Shown one piece after another: positions 1 to 7,509 of a stretch of 64,000 nt of DNA (positions are counted from its first letter, which is position 1; every line of letters starts with the position of its first letter). The translations under genes and the position numbers were made by a program. The stretch lies in the NCBI RefSeq assembly GCF_013409575.1, contig NZ_JACCCY010000001.1, positions 124,001 through 188,000 on the forward strand. The letters are read 5' to 3'. A model generated the notes under the pieces. It ran no database searches. It saw only the letters and a list, made by a program, of their open reading frames with translations, and had not been told where the DNA came from. The stretch is from Macellibacteroides fermentans (GTDB lineage: Bacteria; Bacteroidota; Bacteroidia; Bacteroidales; Tannerellaceae).

Positions 1-761
1 GTATGCGCGTATTTTTTTCCATCTTTTACGTAATAATTACGATAATTCCCAGATGTTGCAATACCACCTTTTTTACATAATTGAACCACCTCTTCAACTT
101 CATTCTTCATTCCGGTGGTTTCGTCTTCGGGCTTATTAATTCCGATTCGCCAACAATCGCCCTGGGCATTTACTCCCTTCATGGTTACTTCACCACCAAT
201 CTCCACCATGTAATTCTCAACACCTTCTTTCTCAAGTAATCGGGCAATAACATCACAAGCATATCCTTTGGCAATGGCTGAACAGTTTATTATTACTCTT
301 GGATCATCTTTAACTATCCTTGATCCTTTCAAATGAATCTTTTGGTAGCCTACAAAAGATTTGATGCTATCAATCATTTGAGGCGTTACACTATCCATTT
401 TGTTAAAACCGAATCCCCACAGGTTGACCATCGGCGCACAAGTGATATCAAAGACTCCGTCTGTAGCAGTTGATACTTCCAATGACTTGGTAAACACCTC
501 CTTAAACCAGGGATCTACTTCTACAGGTTCGTTATTGTTTACCTTCGATATAATCGAGTTTGGATTGAACGGATTAAGAGAAAGATTGAATTGTTGAAGT
601 TCGGCATCGATCTTTTCTGTCAGAAGCTCATGGGATTCATATTTGATATGATACAATGTATGAAATACTGTACCACTGTCTTCAAAATACTCTTTTTTAT
701 AGCAGCCTGATAGGATAAAGACTATCCCCACAGCTGCAGTAAATGCAACAAGCTTAGTCAT
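1..761 (-). CDS. apbE: FAD:protein FMN transferase, ApbE family lipoprotein (3' end outside window)
   Basis: The minus-strand reading frame is open from an ATG at 761 to the window edge, so the C-terminus is missing. The first residues form a lipoprotein signal (hydrophobic run followed by LSGC near residue 20), which suggests export to the outer face of the inner membrane. Family features seen: a GVFDITCAPMVNLWGFG block and an INCSAIAKGYACD block, both typical of ApbE, the enzyme that attaches FMN to threonine in NqrB, NqrC and RnfG. The nqr operon about 41 kb away encodes two such acceptors, so it is a natural substrate set (inference). A -7 box lies 20 nt upstream of the ATG. Confidence 0.9.
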   Translation of the reverse strand, partial: MTKLVAFTAAVGIVFILSGCYKKEYFEDSGTVFHTLYHIKYESHELLTEKIDAELQQFNLSLNPFNPNSIISKVNNNEPVEVDPWFKEVFTKSLEVSTATDGVFDITCAPMVNLWGFGFNKMDSVTPQMIDSIKSFVGYQKIHLKGSRIVKDDPRVIINCSAIAKGYACDVIARLLEKEGVENYMVEIGGEVTMKGVNAQGDCWRIGINKPEDETTGMKNEVEEVVQLCKKGGIATSGNYRNYYVKDGKKYAH

Positions 762-780
762 ACGAATCTTTCTATTTTTT

Positions 781-789
781 GCAAAGGTA
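781..789 (-). promoter_or_regulatory. apbE promoter -7 box
   Basis: The minus strand reads TACCTTTGC, a full match to the Bacteroidetes -7 consensus TAnnTTTGC, placed so that transcription would start about 14 nt before the apbE ATG. Confidence 0.6.
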
Positions 790-822
790 TGAAATATTAT
801 GGTTTGACTATTAAAATTCTCA

Positions 823-2190
823 TCATACAAAAAAGCTTAGCAACAATGCAATTCCAAATCCACCCAATGCAATAATTGTTTCCATTACGGTCCACGACCT
901 TAATGTCTGCATTTCTGTTAACCCCAGGTATTTGCCCACTAACCAGAATCCGCTGTCGTTTACATGGGATAAAATGGTAGCACCCGAAGCGATTGAAATT
1001 ACGATCAAAGCCAGGTGAATTTCGGAAAGGGTATAGGCTTCCAGTATAGGTCCGATTATTCCGGCGGCTGTAATCATGGACACTGTGGCCGAGCCTAATG
1101 TTATACGAACCGCTGCAGCAATAATAAAAGCAAGAACTATGGGAGGAAGCTTCGTGGCAGAGATGCCTTCGGCCAGAACATTACCCACACCGCTTTGGAT
1201 AAGCATCTCTTTAAATGCTCCGCCCGAACCTATGATTAAAATAATCATACCTGCCGGCGCCAGCGCTTTGGCGCTTACATCCAGTAATTGTTTTCGGGTA
1301 AATCCCCTGCGAGTACCCAGAAAATAAGCCGCCATAAGAGTTGCGATGATCAATGCCGTGAACGGGTGGCCAACAAATACAGATATATCGTACACTATGC
1401 CTTCCTGCATATAGCCGAGCTTTATCAGAAGTTCGATGACAGACTTTACCACCATAAGCATTAAGGGCATACCTATAATGGTTGCAACAGCAGTGAAAGA
1501 AGGAAGCGAACATTCTGACTGTTCTGTACCATTGTTCAGTTCTTCCATCATGTGCTTCGGGGGAGCCACATCGATTTTTTTAGAAATGTAAGATCCAAAT
1601 ACCGGACCGGCAAGAATAGCTACCGGCAGACCGATAAGAGATCCGATGAGAATGACCCAGCCTAAGTCGGCACCCAACATATCCGCCACAGCCACAGGTC
1701 CGGGAGTAGGAGGTACAAATGTATGAGTTACGGCCAGTCCTGCCAATAAAGGTATTGCATAGAACAAAGTAGAACGCTTCGTGTCTTTAGCCAAGGCATA
1801 CACAACCGGCACCAGAATTATAAAACCTACATCGAAGTAAACAGGTATGGCAATCAGAAAACCGGCCATAACCAGACTCCAATGTGCCTTGTCTTTGCCA
1901 AAACGCCGAATAAGATTCCTTGCAATGGCTTCTGTACCACCCGATGCTTCCAGTATCTGTCCGAATATTCCTCCAATGCCTACCACGGTGGCTACAAACC
2001 CCAATGTGCCACCCAATCCGTTTTGTATAGCCGTGTTAACCTTGCTTAAAGGCATTCCCGAAGTTACACCTAAAAACATGGCCGTAATAAGCAGCGACAG
2101 AAAGGGATGTAACTTTACCCTAAGTACGAGATAAAGTAACAAACCAATGGATAAGAATGTGACAAGTATTAAATGGGATGCTTCACTCAT
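823..2190 (-). CDS. Gluconate/sugar-acid:H+ symporter, GntP family
   Basis: A 455-residue, almost entirely hydrophobic protein with about 12 predicted membrane spans, the usual size for the GntP/GntT family that imports gluconate and related aldonates. Recognisable family blocks include the region around YFDVGFIILVPVVYALAK and the C-terminal SHVNDSGFWLVGKYLGL block. The ATG at 2190 is chosen because it overlaps the end of the upstream dehydratase gene as ATGAGTGA, a coupling arrangement, and because the family begins with a short cytoplasmic tail; an upstream ATG at 2214 lies inside the dehydratase. Translational coupling with a sugar-acid dehydratase indicates that the imported substrate is a sugar acid. 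The exact substrate cannot be read from the sequence. Confidence 0.9.
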   Translation of the reverse strand: MSEASHLILVTFLSIGLLLYLVLRVKLHPFLSLLITAMFLGVTSGMPLSKVNTAIQNGLGGTLGFVATVVGIGGIFGQILEASGGTEAIARNLIRRFGKDKAHWSLVMAGFLIAIPVYFDVGFIILVPVVYALAKDTKRSTLFYAIPLLAGLAVTHTFVPPTPGPVAVADMLGADLGWVILIGSLIGLPVAILAGPVFGSYISKKIDVAPPKHMMEELNNGTEQSECSLPSFTAVATIIGMPLMLMVVKSVIELLIKLGYMQEGIVYDISVFVGHPFTALIIATLMAAYFLGTRRGFTRKQLLDVSAKALAPAGMIILIIGSGGAFKEMLIQSGVGNVLAEGISATKLPPIVLAFIIAAAVRITLGSATVSMITAAGIIGPILEAYTLSEIHLALIVISIASGATILSHVNDSGFWLVGKYLGLTEMQTLRSWTVMETIIALGGFGIALLLSFFV

Positions 2191-3913
2191 TGCTGTTGTC
2201 CTCCATATATGCACCCTTCATCGGAGAAACACTGTTGCGTGTATATATCTGCAATATACCCTGATTATGCTTTGAAACAGGCGATTTCCATTTTCTTCTT
2301 CTTTCGGTAAGAACCATTTCAATCGTATCTGGCGAAAGCAGCTCGCCATTAATCCCGATAATATCCAGTTTGCGCTCTGGAATATCTATACCGATTATGT
2401 CGCCCTCTTCAACAAGGGCAATAGGTCCCCCGTCAATGGCTTCCGGCGAAACATGCCCAATAGCCGGACCTCTTGTCGCACCCGAGAACCGACCGTCGGT
2501 GATAAGTGCCACACTATCGATAAGTGATGCGTCGGATGCAATGGCTTCTGTTGTATAGAACATTTCAGGCATACCGCTTCCTTTGGGACCTTCATAACGA
2601 ATAAACACAGCGTCACCCGGATGAATCTGTTTATCGATTACTGCTTTCATAGCATCTTCTTCGCAGTTAAACACCCTTGCTTTTAAAGAAACCTTTAACA
2701 ATTTGGGCGAGATGGCCGAGTGTTTAACAACAGCTCCTTCGGGGGCAAGATTTCCTTTCAGTATGGCAATCGCACCTTCGCGCCTTATAGGCTCGCTGGC
2801 CGGTCTTATAATATCGTGTACTTTTACTCCCAGACCCGATAAGTGCTTTCTACAACCTTCGTAAAAGCCTCTCAATCGCATGTTCTCCAGATTTTCACCC
2901 ACCGTTTTTCCTGTAACAGTAAGAATATTAAGGTGTAGAAAATCCTTTATTTCTTCCATGATGGCCGGTACACCGCCTGCATACCAGAAATATTCGCCCG
3001 GCCAATATCCACTGGGACGAATATTAAGCAAATAGGGAATTTTGCGATGTATTTTATCGAACAGGGCAGGGGATAGCTCGATTCCCAGTTCATGTGCAAT
3101 TGCAGGAAGATGAAGCAGGCTATTGCTTGATCCGGCAATAGCGGCATGAACCATGATTGCATTCTCGAACGCCTCCATTGTCATTATGTCCGATGGCTTA
3201 AGCTGTTCTTTGGCAAGGCCAAGAGCTCTTTCGCCGGCTGCACGTGCAGCATCCTTCAGATAATGCGAGGAGGTTGGTATCAGAGCTGTGCCTGGTAGGG
3301 CCATACCTAATGCTTCCGCCATAATCTGCATGGTGGAGGCTGTACCCATAAAAGAACAGGCTCCGCAATTGGGACAGGCATCCCTTTTGTAACTCATAAA
3401 TTGTTCGTCGGTAATCTCTTTACGTGCGTGCATCGCACTGTATTTGCCAATTTGCTCCAGCGTTAGCAACTTCGGACCTGCACTCATGATTCCTCCGGGC
3501 ATTAACAATGCCGGCATATCCAAACGGGCTATGGCCATTAAATGTGCGGGGACCGACTTATCGCAGCTGGTAATAAAAACACCGGCATCAAAGGGCGTAG
3601 CTTTAACATGAATCTCAATCATCGCAGCCATGATGTCTCTCGAAACAAGAGAGTAGTTCATCCCATCGTGGCCCTGTGCTTCGCCGTCACAAATATCGGT
3701 TACGTAGTAGTTGGCAGGTTTGCCGCCACAGTCTTTAATCCCTTTTCCGGCTTCCTCTACCAATGCTTGCAGGTGGGCACTACCAGGGTGACTGTGTCCG
3801 TAACTGCTTTCTACAATAATCTGGGGTTTTTGGAGGTCTTCCACACTCCATCCGCTACCTAAACGCAGCGAATCAAGTTCGGGTGCAAGCTTTCTTAATT
3901 GTTGGCTTTTCAT
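2183..3913 (-). CDS. IlvD/Edd-family sugar-acid dehydratase (YjhG/YagF-like)
   Basis: A 576-residue member of the IlvD/Edd Fe-S dehydratases, which remove water from 2,3-dihydroxy acids or aldonates. Seen: C117-D-K119 (the SCDK cluster/Mg block), C186 in a GACSFMGTAST block, and a C-terminal DGRFSGATRG-IGHVSPEA block carrying the catalytic serine region. The usual first cluster cysteine (PCNxHL in IlvD) is replaced by HPGSAHL near residue 43, while an extra cysteine occurs at C75 in ICDG, where IlvD has SDG. As far as I recall, E. coli YjhG/YagF xylonate dehydratases show this same shift, and yjhG also neighbours a GntP permease gene. I therefore call it an aldonate dehydratase rather than IlvD; the specific sugar acid is unknown. 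Confidence 0.85.
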   Translation of the reverse strand: MKSQQLRKLAPELDSLRLGSGWSVEDLQKPQIIVESSYGHSHPGSAHLQALVEEAGKGIKDCGGKPANYYVTDICDGEAQGHDGMNYSLVSRDIMAAMIEIHVKATPFDAGVFITSCDKSVPAHLMAIARLDMPALLMPGGIMSAGPKLLTLEQIGKYSAMHARKEITDEQFMSYKRDACPNCGACSFMGTASTMQIMAEALGMALPGTALIPTSSHYLKDAARAAGERALGLAKEQLKPSDIMTMEAFENAIMVHAAIAGSSNSLLHLPAIAHELGIELSPALFDKIHRKIPYLLNIRPSGYWPGEYFWYAGGVPAIMEEIKDFLHLNILTVTGKTVGENLENMRLRGFYEGCRKHLSGLGVKVHDIIRPASEPIRREGAIAILKGNLAPEGAVVKHSAISPKLLKVSLKARVFNCEEDAMKAVIDKQIHPGDAVFIRYEGPKGSGMPEMFYTTEAIASDASLIDSVALITDGRFSGATRGPAIGHVSPEAIDGGPIALVEEGDIIGIDIPERKLDIIGINGELLSPDTIEMVLTERRRKWKSPVSKHNQGILQIYTRNSVSPMKGAYMEDNSNE

Positions 3914-4038
3914 ACATGTGTATTTTTACATTACTGTCAATATAACAAGCCTATTAAGGTTAAGTAATTTTAAGGCCTGTTAAGCAGTAGTTTGGTTTTA
4001 TCAGATAATATGATCGGTCGCTAAGATACTGTTTTTTC

Positions 4039-4605
4039 TTAGAAAAAAAGATGTTCGGATAGAATTTTAAAACCGATAAGAATAAGAATGATCCCCCCGA
4101 TTAATTCGAGTCGTAAATTAATGTTCCGGCCAAACCTGCCTCCAAAGTACACTCCAAATGCAGAAAAAGCGAAGGTTACCAATCCGATTGTTAAAGCCTG
4201 AATCATGATTCCGGTGCTGATAAGCGCCAAAGATATCCCTACGGCCAGTGCATCGATACTGGTTGCAATAGCTAAGCCGCATATTGTCTTATTGCAGAGT
4301 GGATTGCATTTGCAGTTTTCGTCTTCATCATTGGCCGATAGCTCTTCGTAAACCATTTTACCTCCTATATAAAGAAGCAGAAAGAAAGCAATCCAATGAT
4401 CAAAACGACAGATGTAGTTCGAAAAACCTATTCCGGCGAAATAGCCAATCATTGTCATCCCAGCCTGGAACATGGCCATGATGGATGCGATGCGAAATAT
4501 ATGTCTTCTTTTGTATTCTTTAATTACTGAGCCTGTGGTGACGGATGCCGCCAAACTATCCATTGAAAGTCCTACCGACAATAAAATAATTTCTATAAAA
4601 AACAT
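4039..4605 (-). CDS. mntP: Manganese efflux pump MntP
   Basis: A 188-residue inner-membrane protein with six predicted helices in two homologous halves. D16 (LSMDSLAAS) and D118 (ATSIDALAVG) match by position the acidic residues known to matter in E. coli MntP, which exports Mn2+. The loop between the halves (residues 91-109) is unusually rich in acid and cysteine, with CKCNPLCNKTIC. The gene starts 1 nt after the nitroreductase stop codon and is the last gene of the operon that begins at DUF4199. No yybP-ykoY manganese riboswitch is visible upstream, so control presumably comes from the operon promoter. Confidence 0.92.
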   Translation of the reverse strand: MFFIEIILLSVGLSMDSLAASVTTGSVIKEYKRRHIFRIASIMAMFQAGMTMIGYFAGIGFSNYICRFDHWIAFFLLLYIGGKMVYEELSANDEDENCKCNPLCNKTICGLAIATSIDALAVGISLALISTGIMIQALTIGLVTFAFSAFGVYFGGRFGRNINLRLELIGGIILILIGFKILSEHLFF

Positions 4606-4606
4606 A

Positions 4607-5134
4607 TCAGCAGTACTTTTCCCATTTAACGATTTCGCTCAATCCTTTTCTTTTTTTGGCTGTTTGTTCGAACATTAACGAATCTTCCGGGTAACCAATC
4701 GGAATAATGGCTATCGGCTCGGTTGTATCCGGTAAGCCAAATTGACGATGGCAGAGCTCGGCATTAAAGTTGCAAACCCAGCAGGTACCTAATCCTAATT
4801 CGGTTGCTGCAAGGCAAATATGTTCGGCCGCGATAGCTGCATCAACATCCAGAAAGTCTTTGCCATCGGAACCTCTTTTCCAGGATTGGTCATGATGTCC
4901 GCAAACAATAATATAAAGGGGGGCCGATTTAAACCACTCACGCGAATAGCAATCGTGTAACTTTTGTTTTCCCTCTTCCTGCTGAACCACAACAAACGTC
5001 CAAGGCTGAAAATTTACAGCCGACGGGGAAAGTCTTGCCGCTTCGAGAATGTATTCAATCTTCTCAATCTCCACAGGTGTAGATGCAAACCTGCGTATGG
5101 AGCAACGTTTGGTAACTAATTCGAGAAAGTTCAT
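4607..5134 (-). CDS. Nitroreductase-family FMN protein
   Basis: A 175-residue single-domain nitroreductase. The N-terminal RCSIRRFASTPV block and LSPSAVNFQPWTF block form the FMN-binding region, and the GLGTCWVCNFNAEL block fits the central cofactor segment. These soluble flavoproteins reduce nitroaromatics, quinones or other acceptors with NAD(P)H; the natural substrate cannot be predicted. The gene overlaps the glycosyltransferase by 4 nt and abuts mntP, so it is co-transcribed. In related genomes the DUF4199-glycosyltransferase pair is often followed by dihydroorotase instead (memory-based comparison), so this position looks like a lineage-specific replacement. Confidence 0.88.
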   Translation of the reverse strand: MNFLELVTKRCSIRRFASTPVEIEKIEYILEAARLSPSAVNFQPWTFVVVQQEEGKQKLHDCYSREWFKSAPLYIIVCGHHDQSWKRGSDGKDFLDVDAAIAAEHICLAATELGLGTCWVCNFNAELCHRQFGLPDTTEPIAIIPIGYPEDSLMFEQTAKKRKGLSEIVKWEKYC

Positions 5135-6078
5135 ATTTCGGCTTCAATTTTATATTGATTACGTTTTGAATCGCTGCGTGAGATTAATTCGCCAAGGAAT
5201 CCGGCCAGAAACATTTGCGTACCCATAATCATTGCCGTTAGTGAGATATAGAAATAGGGCGAACTGGTAACAAGCGGACGTGGGTCGCCTGCATACAGGG
5301 AGGCCATCTTCATTCCCAACACAACTATTAATGCAATAAATCCGATAAAAAACATAACGCTTCCCCATAAACCGAAGAAGTGCATGGGCTTTCTGCCAAA
5401 ACGGGAGGTAAACCAAAGTGTGATCAAGTCGAGGTAGCCATTTACAAAGCGGCTAAGACCAAACTTGGTGGTTCCGTATTTGCGGGCCTGATGTTTTACC
5501 ACCTTTTCGCCGATTTTATTAAATCCGGCTATCTTAGCGAGATAGGGGATGTAACGGTGCATGTCATTATAAACCTCGATATTCTTTATGACAATATTTT
5601 TATATGCCTTCAGTCCACAGTTAAAGTCGTGCAATTTGATGCCCGAAAACTTGCGTGCCGTAGCATTAAAAAGCTTGGTAGGGATTGTTTTGGATATAGG
5701 GTCATATCTTTTCTTCTTCCATCCAGATACAAGATCGTAGCCATCTTCCATTATCATACGGTATAATTCCGGAATTTCATCCGGGCTATCCTGCAGATCG
5801 GCATCCATTGTAATGATTACATCTCCCTGAGCCCGTTCGAAACCGCAATGCAATCCAGGAGATTTACCGTAATTGCGTCTGAACTTAATTCCTTTGATGA
5901 AGGGCGACCGGGCCTTGAGACGCTCTATCACCTCCCATGAATTGTCCGTACTACCATCATTTACAAAAATTACTTCGTACGTGAAATTATTAGCTTTCAT
6001 TACGCGCTCTATCCAGGCATAAAGCTCGGGTAGAGATTCGGCTTCATTGTACAACGGAATGACTAGTGATATGTCCAT
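5131..6078 (-). CDS. Family 2 glycosyltransferase, polyprenyl-phosphate type (GtrB/DPM-like)
   Basis: A 315-residue GT2 enzyme. The N-terminal fold starts ISLVIPLYNEAESLPEL, with DGST near 41 and the metal-binding DADLQD at 92-97; RRNYGKSPGLHCG at 68-79 matches the polyprenyl-phosphate sugar transferase group. Two C-terminal membrane helices (roughly 230-255 and 265-290) anchor it in the inner membrane. Members move a sugar from a nucleotide donor to undecaprenyl phosphate on the cytoplasmic side. Its ATG overlaps the DUF4199 stop (TAATG), and the pairing with a small multi-span protein suggests that the two act together on lipid-linked sugar (inference). Confidence 0.9.
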   Translation of the reverse strand: MDISLVIPLYNEAESLPELYAWIERVMKANNFTYEVIFVNDGSTDNSWEVIERLKARSPFIKGIKFRRNYGKSPGLHCGFERAQGDVIITMDADLQDSPDEIPELYRMIMEDGYDLVSGWKKKRYDPISKTIPTKLFNATARKFSGIKLHDFNCGLKAYKNIVIKNIEVYNDMHRYIPYLAKIAGFNKIGEKVVKHQARKYGTTKFGLSRFVNGYLDLITLWFTSRFGRKPMHFFGLWGSVMFFIGFIALIVVLGMKMASLYAGDPRPLVTSSPYFYISLTAMIMGTQMFLAGFLGELISRSDSKRNQYKIEAEI

Positions 6079-6641
6079 TATTCAATCGTATTATCAGTAT
6101 TCTCTTTATCCTCTTTATTTAATGCCCCGGCGGATTTATATCCACGGCAAACAATTGCTGCAACAGGAATGGAAAAAATAATGCCATACATTACATTATT
6201 AAAGATTCCCTGAATTGTCATCCCAATGGAAGTAGGTGTTGCCATATCTTTCAGCGTTGATATCAGCTTGGCATCCACATTGGCCATTGTCATCATTTCG
6301 ATGGTTTGTTTATAAGCGTTCGCTATATAGTCGGGCGGAGCAATGAATCTGTAGAAAATATAATGTACCAGAGAAACTACCAAAGCGGCAAAAAAGTAAA
6401 TCAGAATTCCAAATTGCCAGGCATGGAAAAAGCTGATACGTCCACCTATATATTGTTTATATTTCTTAGTCAATATATAGGCCAGATAAGGAACGGTCAT
6501 TGTCATCCCCCAATAAACTACATACAAAAAGGGTACTTGCAAGCCGAATATAAAGAACATATATTTAATAATCCAGTATATGCCTAATGACAATCCGTAG
6601 GTTGCAGCTGCCTTGAGTAGATAATTTTTGTTTTCAATCAT
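6078..6641 (-). CDS. DUF4199 family membrane protein
   Basis: A 187-residue protein with four predicted transmembrane helices, matching the Bacteroidetes-specific DUF4199 family in size, in the YKQYIGGRISFFHAWQFG loop and in gene position just before a GT2 glycosyltransferase. The function of the family is unknown. A segment at about residues 105-125 (IEMMTMANVDAKLISTLKDM) is predicted to lie outside the helices. First gene of the four-gene operon ending with mntP. Confidence 0.85.
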   Translation of the reverse strand: MIENKNYLLKAAATYGLSLGIYWIIKYMFFIFGLQVPFLYVVYWGMTMTVPYLAYILTKKYKQYIGGRISFFHAWQFGILIYFFAALVVSLVHYIFYRFIAPPDYIANAYKQTIEMMTMANVDAKLISTLKDMATPTSIGMTIQGIFNNVMYGIIFSIPVAAIVCRGYKSAGALNKEDKENTDNTIE

Positions 6642-6663
6642 GTTGTGACAGTTTACTTTTCAG

Positions 6664-6671
6664 CAAAAATA
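6664..6671 (-). promoter_or_regulatory. -7 box for the DUF4199-GT2-nitroreductase-mntP operon
   Basis: Minus strand TATTTTTG matches TAnnTTTG about 23 nt upstream of the DUF4199 ATG. No clear TTG -33 box at 19-nt spacing. Confidence 0.45.
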
Positions 6672-6706
6672 ATTCTTTTGCCGCATATTTGCCGAATAAT
6701 TGGAAA

Positions 6707-6741
6707 TAAAAAAAGGAAGCTTTTAGTAAGCTTCCTTTTTT
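6707..6741 (-). terminator. Rho-independent terminator after tRNA-Thr
   Basis: A stem AAGGAAGCTT / AAGCTTCCTT with a 5-nt loop, flanked by A and T runs on both sides, lies directly downstream of the tRNA. The symmetric A/T runs would let it act on either strand; its position fits the end of the SRP RNA-tRNA transcript. Confidence 0.75.
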
Positions 6742-6742
6742 G

Positions 6743-6816
6743 AGCCTCTTGTCGGATTCGAACCAACGACCCCGAGATTACAAATCACGTGCTCTGGCCA
6801 ACTGAGCTAAAGAGGC
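6743..6816 (-). tRNA. tRNA-Thr (anticodon UGU)
   Basis: A complete 74-nt cloverleaf on the minus strand: acceptor GCCTCTT pairs with AAGAGGC, D stem GCTC/GAGC, anticodon loop TTTGTAA with anticodon TGT, T arm GTTGG-TTCGAAT-CCGAC, discriminator U. CCA is not encoded. The anticodon stem CGTGA/TCTCG contains a central U-U mismatch. It sits immediately after the SRP RNA and before a strong terminator, so it may be processed from the same transcript. Confidence 0.97.
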
Positions 6817-6819
6817 AGG

Positions 6820-6917
6820 TGGGTAAGCTTACTACATCGCGCCGCTACAACCAAGTACCCTTGCTGCGGTCAAGCCCTGGGGGATTCCGAGGGAGCATGC
6901 CGTGTAGGACTTACCCG
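6820..6917 (-). ncRNA. ffs: Signal recognition particle RNA, small bacterial type
   Basis: On the minus strand the ends pair as GGGTAAG...CTTACCC with a second helix CTACA/TGTAG. The centre holds CCAGGGCTTGACCGCAGCAAGGG, written here in parts: CCCCAGG, then an apical GCTTGA loop, then CCGCAGCAAGGG. The CAGG...GCAGCAAGG asymmetric pair is the Ffh-binding helix 8 of bacterial 4.5S RNA. The apical loop is not the usual GGAA tetraloop. A -7/-33 promoter pair places transcription start at the first GGGTAAG base. Recognition is by pattern, not by covariance model. Confidence 0.82.
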
Positions 6918-6920
6918 GGT

Positions 6921-6951
6921 GCAAAAGTAGACATTTTTCTTTACCCTGCAA
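6921..6951 (-). promoter_or_regulatory. SRP RNA promoter (-33 TTG, -7 TACTTTTGC)
   Basis: Minus strand TTG (6951-6949), exactly 19 nt, then TACTTTTGC (6929-6921): the best complete Bacteroidetes promoter in the window. The predicted start falls on the first base of the SRP RNA stem. Confidence 0.8.
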
Positions 6952-7182
6952 GGGGTTTCACAGTGTTTGCTGTTATTTTTTTAACTTAAAGAGGTTAACG
7001 TGCTGGTATGCTTGTGTTTCTGTAAGTGTTAAATAATGTTTAGTTGTTATTGTTTATAGTCTGGTGTGAGCTCGCTGCGTAAAATCTATGGTTTTATCGT
7101 TTATTTTCCGGAGCATCCCTGAGTATATTTACGTCTGTGGTCTTATAAATAAACCTTTTCTATACCGAGATTAAATAATTTT

Positions 7183-7301
7183 AATACGAAGAACTAATCG
7201 TTGGACCCAGGTCCAACGATATCTCAACCATGGTCCAACGATATCTTGACCTAGGTCCAACGAAAAAACAACCATGGTCCAACGATTAGCACTTCGTTAT
7301 G
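7183..7301. repeat. Palindromic element with 22-bp tandem units
   Basis: The word GGTCCAACGA occurs four times at exactly 22-nt spacing (7210, 7232, 7254, 7276), with an inverted copy ending at 7207. Outer arms 7187-7207 and 7276-7296 are inverted repeats of 21 bp with two mismatches, centred at 7241.5. Between words lie 11-12 nt spacers ending CCAT or CCTA, so each junction makes a small palindrome (for example GACCTAGGTC). No reading frame crosses it. Function unknown; see findings. Confidence 0.85.
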
Positions 7302-7428
7302 CGCGTGGCAGATTACAACTGCTTTGTAATTAAAGTTAATAGGGAACCTGGTTAATGCTGGAATATTTTACACAGATGATATCCGGATAAGCGGGTGGGA
7401 GAGTCCGGAACCCTATAAAAACAACAGA

Positions 7429-7448
7429 GGCCGCAAAATTAAGCGGCC
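7429..7448 (-). terminator. Possible terminator after RhlE-type helicase gene
   Basis: GGCCGC-8 nt-GCGGCC hairpin 60 nt beyond the helicase stop; on the minus strand it is followed by TCTGTTGTTTTTA, an imperfect T tract. Confidence 0.4.
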
Positions 7449-7509
7449 ACCTATTTTATCTGTATCGATGCAAGATCAATAGAATAAAGTTACAGAAAGA
7501 ATACTATCA

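Larger units (their letters stand above)
6952..7509. other. Intergenic region between SRP RNA promoter and helicase gene
   Basis: No reading frame with coding character. The notable content is the 22-bp repeat element at 7183-7301 and a small GGCCGC hairpin at 7429-7448; the remainder shows nothing recognisable. Confidence 0.6.

Noticed and set aside
5380-5766. 128-residue plus-strand frame inside the glycosyltransferase gene
   Set aside because: Shadow of a well-supported GT2 gene on the other strand; no start signals.
6789-6989. Plus-strand open frame across the SRP RNA
   Set aside because: It runs antisense through a structured RNA and part of a tRNA and has no coding signature.
7199-7290. 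Possible CRISPR array because of regularly spaced repeats
   Set aside because: Repeat words are only 10-11 nt, spacers are related to each other and about 11-12 nt, and no cas genes are near.
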